From the NCBI GenBank assembly GCA_036874045.1, contig CM072341.1, positions 6,770,501 to 6,834,500 on the forward strand: 64,000 nucleotides of DNA. Reading direction: 5' to 3'. The DNA is from Cymodocea nodosa (lineage: Eukaryota; Streptophyta; Magnoliopsida; Alismatales; Cymodoceaceae). The position numbers and the translations under genes are program-made. A model generated the notes under the pieces. That model saw only the letters and a program-made list of their open reading frames with translations, was not told the origin of the DNA and made no database searches. Shown here piece by piece: positions 34,017 through 47,100 of this stretch (the stretch's first letter is position 1; the number at the start of each line of letters is the position of its first letter).

Positions 34017-35143
34017 CACCGTTGTTGCTTCTTCATGTATGACTACTGCTACAGTTGTTTTGACACCTCACACATGCAGAGCACGTGCCTATCCTTATCT
34101 TTGTGGTGGATAAACCAAGTAGCTTGCAAACGTGGCAGAGTACATGCACTTGCTTCACCTACACACAGCCCCTCACCTCGTACATTACGCTCACCGCTAC
34201 TCTCACTCTCACTTGCATAAGCAGTACCTCTCTTGTTGCAGTTGGCTAAGTGGATAAAGGTGAGTGTGAGGGGTACTTGCACAGGAATTACAATAACATT
34301 GTCTAAGTGGAGAAGGATTAAGTTGTAGATGAAATTACCAGTGGTTGGCAGAGAAGGGGAGCTCACGTTTGACGATGGCGTGTGCAGGACAAAGGAGTTC
34401 GATAGCGTCCAAGGGTACGCAAGTAGACATCTAAACTATTCATCTAGAATCTCACTAAAAAGTGTTGTAAGAACCTACAGTAAAAACACTCTCTTAAATA
34501 TATGTAAAACATTACCAATATCCCAAAAAAAAAAAAACCTTGTGCAAAGAGCATTAGTGTATTTTATAGTTACTTTGACCCAAAAGCCATTTTGTTTCAA
34601 AGAAAGAAAAACGTGTCGCACCTTCAACATTTTCCTTTCCAAGGTGATTACACGGTCGGCTGGAATTAAATTGTCTATCTATGTGTAAAACAACAAAAAG
34701 ATGCGAGAATTGATTAATTTTACGAAAGGAATTTTGGATATTGAAATGTTTAGAAAAGAAAATTTAGCGAAATAAAATTCTCGCTCGGGAGTCCGACAGC
34801 CTATGCTATAAGAATTCGTGTGGAAGAGGGTCCCTACTACGATGCCAACATCCATCGTAATCCACATGGTCCCATGGGATTTATCCAAGGAAAAGGTTTA
34901 CTCAGTTGATCCATTGTCATAAATTAATAACAGTTGACATCTTGTCTCATTCATCAGATTCAGATAAATCTAAAAATGCATGATATATAAGATACATAAA
35001 TATACCATCGTATGTCAGATTAGCGTAGAACACATTCAACGCAATGAACATTCCTCTTAAATTACAGAATACTGGCTGCATAAAAATATGGTCCTGGTAC
35101 AAGTTGTTTTCTACCAGTCTTGTGCAACGCAATGCCCACATGA
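34017..35143. other. Intergenic DNA between the AtuA-like and LIM genes
   Basis: Overlapping short ORFs on both strands look like chance. The right end should hold the 3' untranslated region of the AtuA-like gene. No clear poly(A) signal was picked out. Confidence 0.5.
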
Positions 35144-38100
35144 TCAATTGTCTGATGTACGAGGCAGCACAACTTCTTGACACAGTACAAGATCTGAGAT
35201 GGTCTTTCCATGCCTGTCTATCCTTCGAGAACAGTTGACACCACCATCAAGAATGTTTCGGACCACAACGTTTAAGGAATGGATTCCTCTAACATCAAAA
35301 ATTTCAACTGTCACATTGTCATTAATCCATGCATTACCTTTTCGGATTGCTGAAAGCTCAGGGAACGAGGATGTGTCTAGGAGAGCCGACATCACTTGCA
35401 ACACCCATTGAGATGTTATCACCTTTTTTAGCCTGAACATGTCTTGAGCGAAGTATGGAATTACAGAGAAATTCAAATCATTTCCCTTGTCCCCTGCCCT
35501 ACTATGAGCAATTTCATAAAGAGCAATCTGCTCATTTGAAGGAGCAGGACTTTGTTGCTGCTTGACATCCGGAAAATTATCCAATAATTCCCCGCATGTG
35601 CAAAGATCGTTTTCTGGGTGATCAGGTGGCTTGTTCACTATTGCACTGTGAATCTGGGGTTGGGAATCAATCTTTGGAATTTGAATTTCATCAGTTTTGT
35701 TAAGGATTTTAAGGTGATTGGCTTCAGTTTTCCAGAAAACAGTTTCACGCCCCACCTGACCATGATAAACAGAAAAAGTTGGAATCAGAACCCACACAAG
35801 CTGACCGCAGGAAACATGTTAAATGCAGAAGTATGCATAACCAATATAAAAGAAAAGCAATACATTACACTGAAATGGTAATCAAATATCTTGCCAAAAA
35901 CATTGAATCAATAGAAAAATTATTCATTTATTCTTACCAGCCTTTTTAGGAGTATCATCTCCTTTTTGTACCCAGTACTGCAAAGTCAAAAAATAAGAAG
36001 CAAAAGGAATGTAGAAATGAACAACCATAAGAGCAATGGAGAGGCTAATAATAAATAAACTTAACAAATAATTACAAATCAATTCCACAACCTGATCCCG
36101 CCACCACTAGCTGGTCCATTGGTGTACAGAGCCATAAACTCGTTAGCTAGGCCAACAGCATGTTCTTTGAGCTCAAATCGACCATCCATACGCAGCCTTA
36201 CATCCATTACATTCCCAGAGCATGCTGGATTGTTCTCTACATTTGTTACTTTTAAGCTGTCCAGCCCAATCATATAAGAAGCAATACAGTCTCCAGTCCC
36301 AGGATATGCTTCCTCCATCCATGATGAAACCTATCAGAACCATAAGAAATACTCCGTGGTGTTATGTAGAATTTCCCTGATTGCAAACAATAGCATTATA
36401 AAAGGACAACACCGTAAGGATGTAGATAAGCATGATGCCCAAATTTAGTCAGATAAAACACCTATGAATACAATAATTTATGTGAAGACTGCGAGGAGAA
36501 AGATTGGAAGAGAATTTAGAAAGCCATTTTCTGAAAAGGTAGAGGGACAAGTGTGTGTGTGATTAGGGTAGAAAATCAAAGATTAGCCTTGATTAGTGAG
36601 TGAATACAATATATATATGTGGGAATGAATCCTAGATAAATGGATATCCATTTATCTAGCATATATAAATAGACCACTAAATATCTACTAAACTCCCCCT
36701 CAAGTTGGTGCATAAATATTTATCATGTCATCAAAAGTATTAATATCCAACCCTTTGATAAAAATATCAGCAAGTTGCTTTGTTAAATAGGTGCATGGTG
36801 TAAAAATTAAACCTTTCATTATCATATCCCAAATGTAAGGATAATCAATCTTGATATGCTTGGTATGCTCATGAAAATTTAGATTATTTGCAATTAAATA
36901 ATAGTTTAGTTATCACAATGTACAGACAGATGTATGAATGGTCAAATCAAGTTCACCAAGTAATGATTTTTGTCGTATCATCTCACATGCTATTTGAACC
37001 ATAGATTTAGAAACCATATTCTATTTTTTGCTTCACATGTAACCAAATTTCCACCAACATAAGTATAAAAATTAGAGATGTATTTTTTGTCTCCTTTGTG
37101 ACCGTAGCCTAAATTTGAGTAAACCTCAATCATCAAGTGATCACGTTTCTCATATACCAATCCTTTTTTTGGTACATTTTTAATGTAAGCAAGTTCTCAT
37201 TGTGTAGGTATCTAATGCCACCTTTTTTAATTCATGCATAAACTAGTCAAGTAAACCAACAACATATGCAATGTTTGGCCTAGTAATCCTAAGATAAATT
37301 AATTTTCCAATTAATCTTCTATGTTGTCTGAGTTCTCTAATTTCCTAAATGTATTGTCCAAAAAAGGATTAAGCTCTATTGGTGTAATCAAGGGTAGACT
37401 TTATTTGGGAGAACACAATTTTCCCTTTTGAGTAAGCAAATTCAATACTTACAAAGTACTTTGACTTGTCCATGTCTTTAGTAGTAAAAAAATCTGCAAG
37501 ATATACCTTTATATTCTCTATTGTCTCAACATCACTACTTGTGATCAGGATACCATTAACACAAATTGCCTATATAACACATTCTTTGGTTGTTTTCTTG
37601 TAAAGCATATAGAATGATTCACAACACATCATTAGAAACCTCTATCAATCATAACTTTGTTTAACTTTTATATCATGCATGTAGACTTTGTTAAGACCAT
37701 AAATCACCTTTTCTAGTTTGCACACAAAGTTCTCTCCCCAAGTAATATGTCTAAGAGGTTGCTTTATGCAAACTCACTTTATCAAATCATCATAAAGAAT
37801 GATGTTTTTGACATCAAGCTGGCACAATTCCTATGACTAATTAAAGGCAATGAAAAGAGTACTCAAATAGAATTAAAGTAGGCAATAGGTGAAAAGTTTT
37901 CACATAGTCAATGTCATATGTCTATGTAAAACTATGAGTCACCAATTGTGTTTTGTATATATCTACAGTACCATTAGGTCTATACTTGGTGTATATTTAT
38001 CTGCAAGTGACAAATTGGCCTTTACAGTACCAGTCACTAACTCCTAAGTACCATGTGATTGTAAAGCTTCCACTTTGTAATCTATTGCTACCATCCAATG

Positions 38101-41100
38101 AGGTTAACTATAATGACTTTTGATAGTTCTTGAGTATAGACTTAGAAGATATTGACAATACAAAGTTTTGAAAAAATGGGTGAAACCAATCATAAGAACT
38201 AAAGCTTACAATGGAATAGGAGGTATAAGTTTGCTTACCTATTTTCAACACAATAAGAATGTCAAGATCTAAAGTAATTAGGACACTAGGATTTACCATT
38301 AGAGTTGATGCAAGCTCAACCGAAATGGCTAGTGGCCTGCATTTGTGATAAGCCTACACCTGCAATGTACAAGTTACTTGATTGTGTTCTATTGTAGGTT
38401 TACCATTATAGGCATAGTCATAGGTAAGAAAATATTATCAGAAAAAGAATTAGAAGTAACAAAGTAAGATTATAATTCAAAGAAGGTAACATCTGCTAAT
38501 ACATAGTATTTTTGTGTTAGAGGGTGAAAACACCAATATCCTTTTTAAATACAAGAATACTCAACAAAGATGTAATTAATTGAATGAGGAGATAACTTGT
38601 TCAAGATTGAGGACAAATCATGAATAAATGTCATACACCCAAACATTATTAGAGGAAAGGAAAACAACTCACTATTAGGACAAGGGTAATGAAGAGGAAC
38701 TTCACCCTCAAGTGGAGTTAAGGGCATATAATTGATAAATACAAAGTAGTGAGCAAGACATTCATTTGAAAAAGTATAGTATGAGTAATGTCCAAGTTTT
38801 GCTTAACCCTATTTTATTGGAAAGTACGATAAATAATAAGTGATGCATAAAAGTTTTGAAAGTTATTTTTCAAAAATTCAAGAGTATTATCAATTCACAA
38901 ATATTTTGAAGTAATAGAGAATTGATTCTTTATTTCTATTAAGTTATATGTTTGCATAAGATCCATTTAAGGATCCATTTAATCTCCTCATATATCTTGT
39001 GTTGTACTTCTCTTCTTGATCAATCTTCTTCTACACCTTCAACTTGGTATTAGAGCAAGAGTTTGACCTGCATCGCTCGTGCCACTCGTGTCGTCCACGC
39101 ATCACCCGCACTACCCACATGACGTCTGTGCATCCACTCTCAACCCACGCATCCTGCGAGTCTACGTGACATTCGTGTGTCTATACATCCCATATGTCTG
39201 CATGCCATCTACACACCCGCCTATCCACACATCCTCGTGATGTGTGCTTGCCCTAGATGGCTTGTAGTCAATGAGGGTTCCTTGTTCTTGATGTGACAAC
39301 ATCTACTTGGTCCACCACAGATCCATTGTCTTCCATATTGTCTGCTTGGTCCCCCACAAACCCTCCTTTTTTTTTTTATCGCTAGTTCATCTGCTATTCA
39401 AGGAGACTTGTTGATTCACAACTTCCCTAACATATCTCAAAAACTCAATGGCTCCAATTATATCATTTGGACACAAAGTTTCGAGAATGTGGTTATTGCT
39501 TTCCATTAGGAACATCATCTCTATCAATCGCCACCGAATGTTAAGGACATCCATTATCGAGATTGGCTCGCTGATGATGCTACTATTATCACTTGGATGG
39601 TGTCAAACATGGAGGATTCGGTCACCAATGGCATTTCCATGCTTCATCCCACTAAGGCTCTTTGGGACAATCTCTACTAGATTTATGGACATGACAAGAA
39701 CATATCCAAGACATTTTCTATCTATAAGAATCTCCTTCAGCTCCAGCAAGAAGAGAGTTCTATTCAACAACTTTTCAACACATTACGTGGCTTGATTAAT
39801 GAACTCAATGTGTATCAACCATCTACTTTCGATATTCATTCCTTTCAGAGGTATAGGGAGGAGCTTGCTATTGCCATTTTTCTTGCCACCCTTCATCTGG
39901 ATATTTCCTCACAAATTTGAGGCTCTGTTCTTGATGCCGAGTACATGCTAAGCTTGGATGAAACCTTTGAAAAGGCCCTGCATGTGGCTACTAGACCATC
40001 AGGATTGTCTATACCTGATCTCTCTGCTTTAGTGATCTTTGGCGGACCTAGTTGTGACCATAGTGCCTGCAAAGATAGACAATAACCTAAGTGTCAGTGG
40101 TGTGGCAAACTAAGTTATAAATCTAAGAAGTGCTGGGAGAAATTTTCGCATCTGAAGCCTCAATTTGCCTGTTGTTTAGAATGAAAAAGTGCATAATATT
40201 AACGGTTAAATGATGGTTAATTGCATAATATTTAGCTTATCATATGAGAATTAAGCCATTATGTTATAATTACATTGTTATATGCTTTAATGAAAGAATC
40301 TGTATAATTTCAAGGAATTAATGTTAATTTAGTACATTTTTGAACTGTTGGTGAATTGCAGACTGTAAAATTCTTAAGTATCCGAACTTTCTGTTATTTC
40401 GAAGAGTTATATTGCATGTACCGGATAGTATGTTTTAAAAGAATATTTTATTATTTCCTGAAATACACGTGTTGAAACCTTAATGCATGACTTAAGTGGA
40501 TTTTTGGTAAGTTATCTATTAACTATCTAAAATGTATCTGGGCATCGAATAGTTAGGTTCGTAAGTATCCAAAATATCTGAACTTGTTAAGTTAGAATTA
40601 TGCACGTGTTGAATTTAAATGCTTTAGTATATTACGTGAGATGCACATGTTTAACTTGTTAAGTTAGCATAACTGTATGCATTGAGTTACATGAATACAC
40701 ATTAAGGTAACGCGTTATATTAGCAGCTTATTTCTTTATTACACGTGTTTTATAGTTAAATCAATGAAGGAAATCCGTTGAGTTATCTATAACTCTACGA
40801 ACCATATATTTTCTAATACACCACTGTAGCGGTTATAGAAACAAAACATTCGAAGGAAAACCACGATTACACGTATCACACAGGAATTCACTCGTAGAAG
40901 AAAGAAGAAATCACTATCGTTGATATGAATGAAGGAAATCCAACCAATCATTTAAGTAGAAGCAGTTACTACTATAAGAAATATAAAAGACGAAGAAAAA
41001 GTGTGTGCAATGATGTGGAGAACCGTGATAACTGCAAACAGCATCGGAAGTTCCCTGAAGCTCCACACCATCACCATAATCATCAACCATCGAAAGTCTG

Positions 41101-44100
41101 TGAGGATACTTTCCTGATGTCGGGTCGATTCCAAGTTAAACACGGTGCCTGACAACCACTGTGAGGAGTAATCGCGTCGCGGGAAGGGAAGCTATTTTCA
41201 CCAAACACCGACTCATATCTTAGGAAATTATAAAGCTTCTAGCCTTGGTTTCAGGTTGATGTTAGTATGTTGAAGAGATCTTACAATTTTAGACTCACGA
41301 TTCTATAGGGAGAGGAGATAGAATTGTAAGTAATTAAGTTTTCAGTGGTGTAATCGCGTCGCATGTAGTAACGGAAATTTTTGAGATTTTTACATTTCAC
41401 CTTTCATTCATTTTCAAGAACATATCAAAACAAAAATATCAAAAACAATAGCTTATCTGTGTTTGCATTTAGTATTAAAGTATTATATTATTTGTTTTGT
41501 ATCGTGATTAATGTTATCATTGTCAGCATTGTGAATGTTTTATGTTTGTTTGATTCCGAAAATAGATAGTAGTTTTACAATTTACTGAAATTGATTTGTT
41601 CTAAATACTTAAAGATTTTAATGGTTACTGTTTGAAATATCTAAATCTTAGTGTTACTTAATGATAAATCTAATCTTAACTAGCATTAAAGAGTTTAATT
41701 GATGTTATTTACAATCTGTGGAATCGCTCAAGGGTTAGCCGAATTCTTCTGTAAATAGTAGTATTTAACTAGATAAATAGGCTCGTGGAGTTAACTTAAG
41801 TCCGCGAGGTTAGTCTGTTGAGTTATCCATAACTCAACGAATTAGATCCGTTATGTTAATTGTAACTCAACAGAGTGCTTAACTGAACACATAAACTCTA
41901 ATATAAAAATCGGGACAGTATACAATTCTTACTCAATCTCTGTAGGATCGACATGTACTTGCACACAAATACAATATACACTGTGTACTTCCAGTTAAAA
42001 TACAAATTAGACTTAATATCTAATTTGTGTAAAAGGTTGTTAGTTTACTTCTAAAACTAATTAATGATATAAGCATAAAAACAAATTAAACAAGTAAAAA
42101 CAGAAGTTAACAAACCCCTAAACACCTGGCTTACTACTATTACTACGGAAGGCATGGCTACTACTCCCTCCTCTAGCACAGTTGCTCTATCTCAAGAGGA
42201 TTATGATTACCTCATTCAGAGACAAAGACAACCTCCTACGTCTGCTATGATTGCTCAAGTCTCATCTTCTTGCCTAGATATCCAATCTTTCGCTACCTTG
42301 ATTGCTTCTATCGATGATCCTTGGGTTCTAGATTCTGGTGCCACTAATCACATTTCAAGTATATATACCCTTTTTGAAAAACTTTCTGCCCTTCCCGGTA
42401 AGACCTCTATCACCATTGCCGATGATCGTTTGTGTCTAGTATCTGATCAGGAGGAAATACAAGTCTCCTCCTAGATATGACTAAATAACGTTCTTTATAT
42501 ACCTGAGTTTTCCTTTAACTTTTTATCTATTAGTGTCATCACTGTCTAGTTACAATGCTTTATGATGTTTTTTCCGTTCCATGTTATCTTTCAGGACCTT
42601 CAAACAAGGAAGAAGATTAGTTTGGGGCATAAGTCCTCTGCTTCTGACGCTTACTTGCTAGTTCATGATCGTATTCCTTAAGGTCTGGCTACTGACCTCA
42701 CTAGTACTGATTCCTCCTTTCTATGGCATTGTCGGCTTAGGCATCCATCTCATCAAAAGTTATGTCAAGCCCTTCCTTGGCTCTCTTTACCTTCTTTTCA
42801 ATGTAAGTATTGTCAGCTAGGTAGGCATCACCATGCTACCTTCAAGCAATTGCATCTTATGTCATCTTCTTATATGTTTGATGTGGTCTATTGTGATATT
42901 TGAAGTCCTAGTCATGTTGTTTCATGTAGTGGTCACAAGTATTACATTGTTTTTGTAGATGATTACTCTCATGTGTCATGGATTTACTTGTTAAAGTCAC
43001 ATCAAAGTATCCTTGATGTATTGAAAACCTTTTTAGCTGAAATTCAAAATCAATTTTCTATGTCCTAAAATTTTTCGTATCAATAATGCTCTTGAATTTA
43101 TGCACAATCAGTTTCAAAGTACTTGTGCTTTCTTTGGCATCATTCACTAGGCCACTTGCCCTCACACTTCCTAACAAAATAAGGTTGCAAAGCGCAAGCA
43201 CCGTCATATCCTTGACATTACTCACACTCTAATGGTCCAAATGCAGGTCCCTCATTACCTTTGGGCCGATGTTCTTACCTCTGTCCTTCTAATTAACAGA
43301 ATGTCATCTACCCCCTTGGGGGGAGACATTCTGCTAAATCGTCTCTACTCGGATAGAGAACTTTTTCCTATTCCTCACTAAGTCTTTAGATGTATAGTGT
43401 TTGTTCATGATCACACACTTGGACTCGACAAACTGTCTCCCCAAGCCATCAAAAAGTCAAACAATGTATCCTCTAAACAAGAGTTCAAACCTTTAACTTT
43501 TTTCTTATAGTTTTTATATTTTACATACAAACTATCTATTGTACAAAGAAGACTATTTATATCTAAATCATTGTTCTTATTATCTGAATAATAAGAAGAT
43601 GTGAAGCATACTTCTTGTGTAGTAAAACACACATTTGTAGAAACCTCTTCCTTAGAGTCTAAAAAACTACTGGATGAATTGCTATCATCCCATGTGGCTT
43701 TTAAAGTTATTTTCTTTTTGTTCTTCCTCTTTCATTTTTGTTTATCCTCTACTTGTTGAAAAAGACAATAGAGTTAAATATGTCTCAATTTCTTGCACTT
43801 GTAGTATGTAAGGACTTTTAATCGTAAAGTGTTGGCTTTACTTCCATGTTTCATTATTTTTTTGAAATTTCTAGCCAACAGTAGTACTTCAACTTCTTCA
43901 AAGCTTAATTGCTCTTCTGTTGAGGGAAAAGTCAATTCTTTTTTCTTATCAACTTTTCTTTCAGTAACTCCCTCTTCTTCCTTTTATTCTTTCATCTGTA
44001 CTTCATAGACAAGAAGATTTCCTAATAAATCTTCTACTGAATAATTGTTTAGATCCTTTAAGTTTTGTATAGATGTAAACTTTTACTTTCATTCAGTTGT

Positions 44101-47100
44101 CAAATTCCTTAGGATTTTTTGAACTTGCTCATGGTTAAAGAATTTTCTTCCAAGGCATCTTAGCTCATTCATAATACCTGTAAACCTTGAAAATATTTCA
44201 GCAATATTTTCATTTTCAATCATTTTGAATAATTCATACTTCCTCAATAAAATACTGATTTTAGTGTCTTTAACTTAGTTAATTCCTTCATAAGTAATTT
44301 GAAGGGTTTTCCAAGCTTCATTTGAAAACTTATAAGTAGAAATTTTATTATACTATTCACTAGTAAGTGTACAATAAATTAAGTTTAAGTCACAAACATC
44401 TATTTAGATGATTCTTTCATCCTCTTCAATCCAATCATTTTCATGACTGATTGGGAGTGGTACATCATGTACAACCATTCTCTAAAGCTTCATATTTGTG
44501 CTATTAAGAAAACACTCCCTCTGGCAGATTGCTATTTTACTGCAAAAGCATGGAATGCTTAGAACACGCAGGGGCTGCTGCTGTTCTTGTTTCAGATGAC
44601 AGGCTAGAGCCATTGATAACTATGGATACACCTAAGGAAGAGCATGCTTCGATAGAATACTTGCAAAATATCACTATTCCTTCTGCTCTTATCACCAAAA
44701 GTTTAGGAGATAATATTAAAAAGTCTTTATCCAATGGTGACATGGTCAATGTTAATTTGGACTGGAGGGAATCACTACCACATCCTGACGAACGTGTGGA
44801 GTATGAGTTCTGGACCAACAGCAATGACGAATGTGGCCAAAAGTGTGACAGTCAGATTGATTTTGTGAGAAATTTCAAAGGTGCAACTCAGATACTTGAG
44901 CAGAAGGGTTATACACAGTTCACTCCACATTACATCACATGGTACTGCCCTGACGCTTTTATCTTAAGCAAGCAGTGCAAGTCACAATGCATCAACCATG
45001 GTAGATATTGTGCCCCTGATCCTGAACAGGATTTTAGTAAAGGCTATGATGGGAAAGATGTGGTCCTTCAAAATTTGTGTCAAGTCTGCTTGTTTAAGGT
45101 GGCTAATGAGTGGCAAACCATGGGTTTGGTGGGATTATGTTACTGATTTCTCAATTAGATGCCCTATGAAAGAAAAGAAATATACAACGGAATGTGTAGA
45201 GGGAGTGATAAGAAGAGGTCAATGGATGTTCTGATCATTTACTAAATGAAAAGTCATGATCTTAGATGGTTAAATCTATTGAATAAGAACAACCTATTCT
45301 GATACTAATTGTTAAGACTAAATGACTTACTAGAGAAGGGGTGAATGATAATTTCTATTTTGTTTACAGTGTATTTTGATTTGCACTAATATAATTGTTA
45401 ATTTTACAGAAATATAATTGAATCAATAAACTAATGCACAATAGAATAAAGAGAGATGAAAACATAGAGAATTTTAAATAGTTTACCACTAATGACTAGT
45501 CCACCCCTAAGGATTACTTAACCTTCACTAAGTTATTTAGTACTTACAATCACTTACTTTAAGGTTAAAGTAAGAACCAACCAATTAATTTTGAGTTTTC
45601 TGATCGTAGCTCTAACCAATCAATTCTCTGAAACTTTAGGTTGAAAACTTCAACAAACCAATAGCTTGAATCAATCAGAGATTTTAGGCACAGAGAGCTT
45701 TTCACTTCTATTTGCACTTGAATTTGAATTTGAAATCTTTCTGTAGTATCTATATAGCTTTATGTTTGAATGTATATGATAAAAACATTAACTTTTATTT
45801 CATCTGTTGATCATATTTATACCAAAAGGTATAACGATTATATTTCTTTCAATGGTATTCATTCTGTTGTACTTACTGATCTGTCAAACCCAAATAAGGT
45901 AAGTTATCATTCAATATACTAGCTTTTTGCAACCTTTCGATTTTATTTGATTTTCAAATAATTACATGTTTAAACCTTCCGAAAAACTATCTTTGAAACT
46001 CTCTGAATGATTGAATAGTTATTCTCTTATTCTTGTCATGTGAGTTTTAAGTTAAACACGTAAGAACTTTTAAGTTTAAGTTGTTCAGCTGAAACCTTTC
46101 GATCTTTTTCTGCCTGTCGGAACATTTCATTTGAAATCTTCCGAAAACATTCCTAAAACTTTTCGATTCTTGAGAAGTCTCTTTATACCTATCACGTGAT
46201 TTTTTAGGTTCATCACGTAAGTTCTCTTTAAGTTCGGATACTTGGATTTGAAATCTTCTAAAATGACTTGACTTTCAAATAGTTTCACTTCAAAACCTTC
46301 TTAAAGATCCTTTTGAAAGTATCTGACATTTTGCTTGTTATTTTTCTACTTGTCAGGTGAGTTTTTAAGTTCTTTACATGAACCCTCTTTAGTTTCGATT
46401 CACTATTTCAAACCTTCCAAAAAACCCTTGTCTTTTAGATAGTTTCTCCTTAAACTTTCCAATTAACTTACAACTATTTTTCTTTAACTTCCAGATGATT
46501 TTCCTTGAACCTTCCGAAAAGCTTCTTCTTCTAGATAGTTTCTGCTATGACATTTCGAATTTCTTTTTTTAACTTGTTATTATTTTTCTTTAACTTCTGG
46601 ATAGTTTCCTTAAACCTTTCGAAAAAAATTTTCTTTCGAATAGTTTCTATTATAACATTTCAAATTTCTTCTGTGAAGTGGTAACTATCTTTGCTTTCTT
46701 TCTAAACTACTATCTATGAAATACAATTTAAGTTCTTACATTGATTTTTATATTATCAAAAATCCAAAGGTCCTTTCATTAGCATCATCCTAACCACTTT
46801 GGTAGCCACCACTTTTGAAAGCTTTATCATGCCCACAAGTGATTATCATAGTAAATTGCTCTTCTACTTGAGCTATAATTGGAATTGTGTAAGACACATG
46901 CAAAAGTTGTGAAGAGGTCTAAAAGTGAGTCACCACCTAGGATTTGTCTCCAAACTTGAGAAGCAAGTTTTGGAGTTAAGCTGGATAAGTAGGTAGTAAC
47001 AACAAAGTCATCTCAATATTGTCACATAGTAGCAACATCAGAGATAATATAGGCTGATAGATCTCTAATTCTTCAAACAATAAACATAAAGTCTCATAAT

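Larger units (their letters stand above)
43451..46778 (-). mobile_element. Copia relic 3 (SIRE-like LTR type), minus strand
   Basis: Read on the minus strand: LTR 46778 to 45310, primer site TTAGTATCAGAATAGG near 45300, then gag text of the same type as element A (VCFTSS, then [20 protein letters not shown]) ending at 43451. A host-gene fragment lies within the gag region at 44524-45208. The LTR begins TGAAAGGACC like the element at 54595-58459. Confidence 0.75.

Noticed and set aside
34049-34366. Overlapping plus- and minus-strand ORFs between the two host genes
   Set aside because: Both strands are open at once over a C-rich stretch, with no family resemblance.
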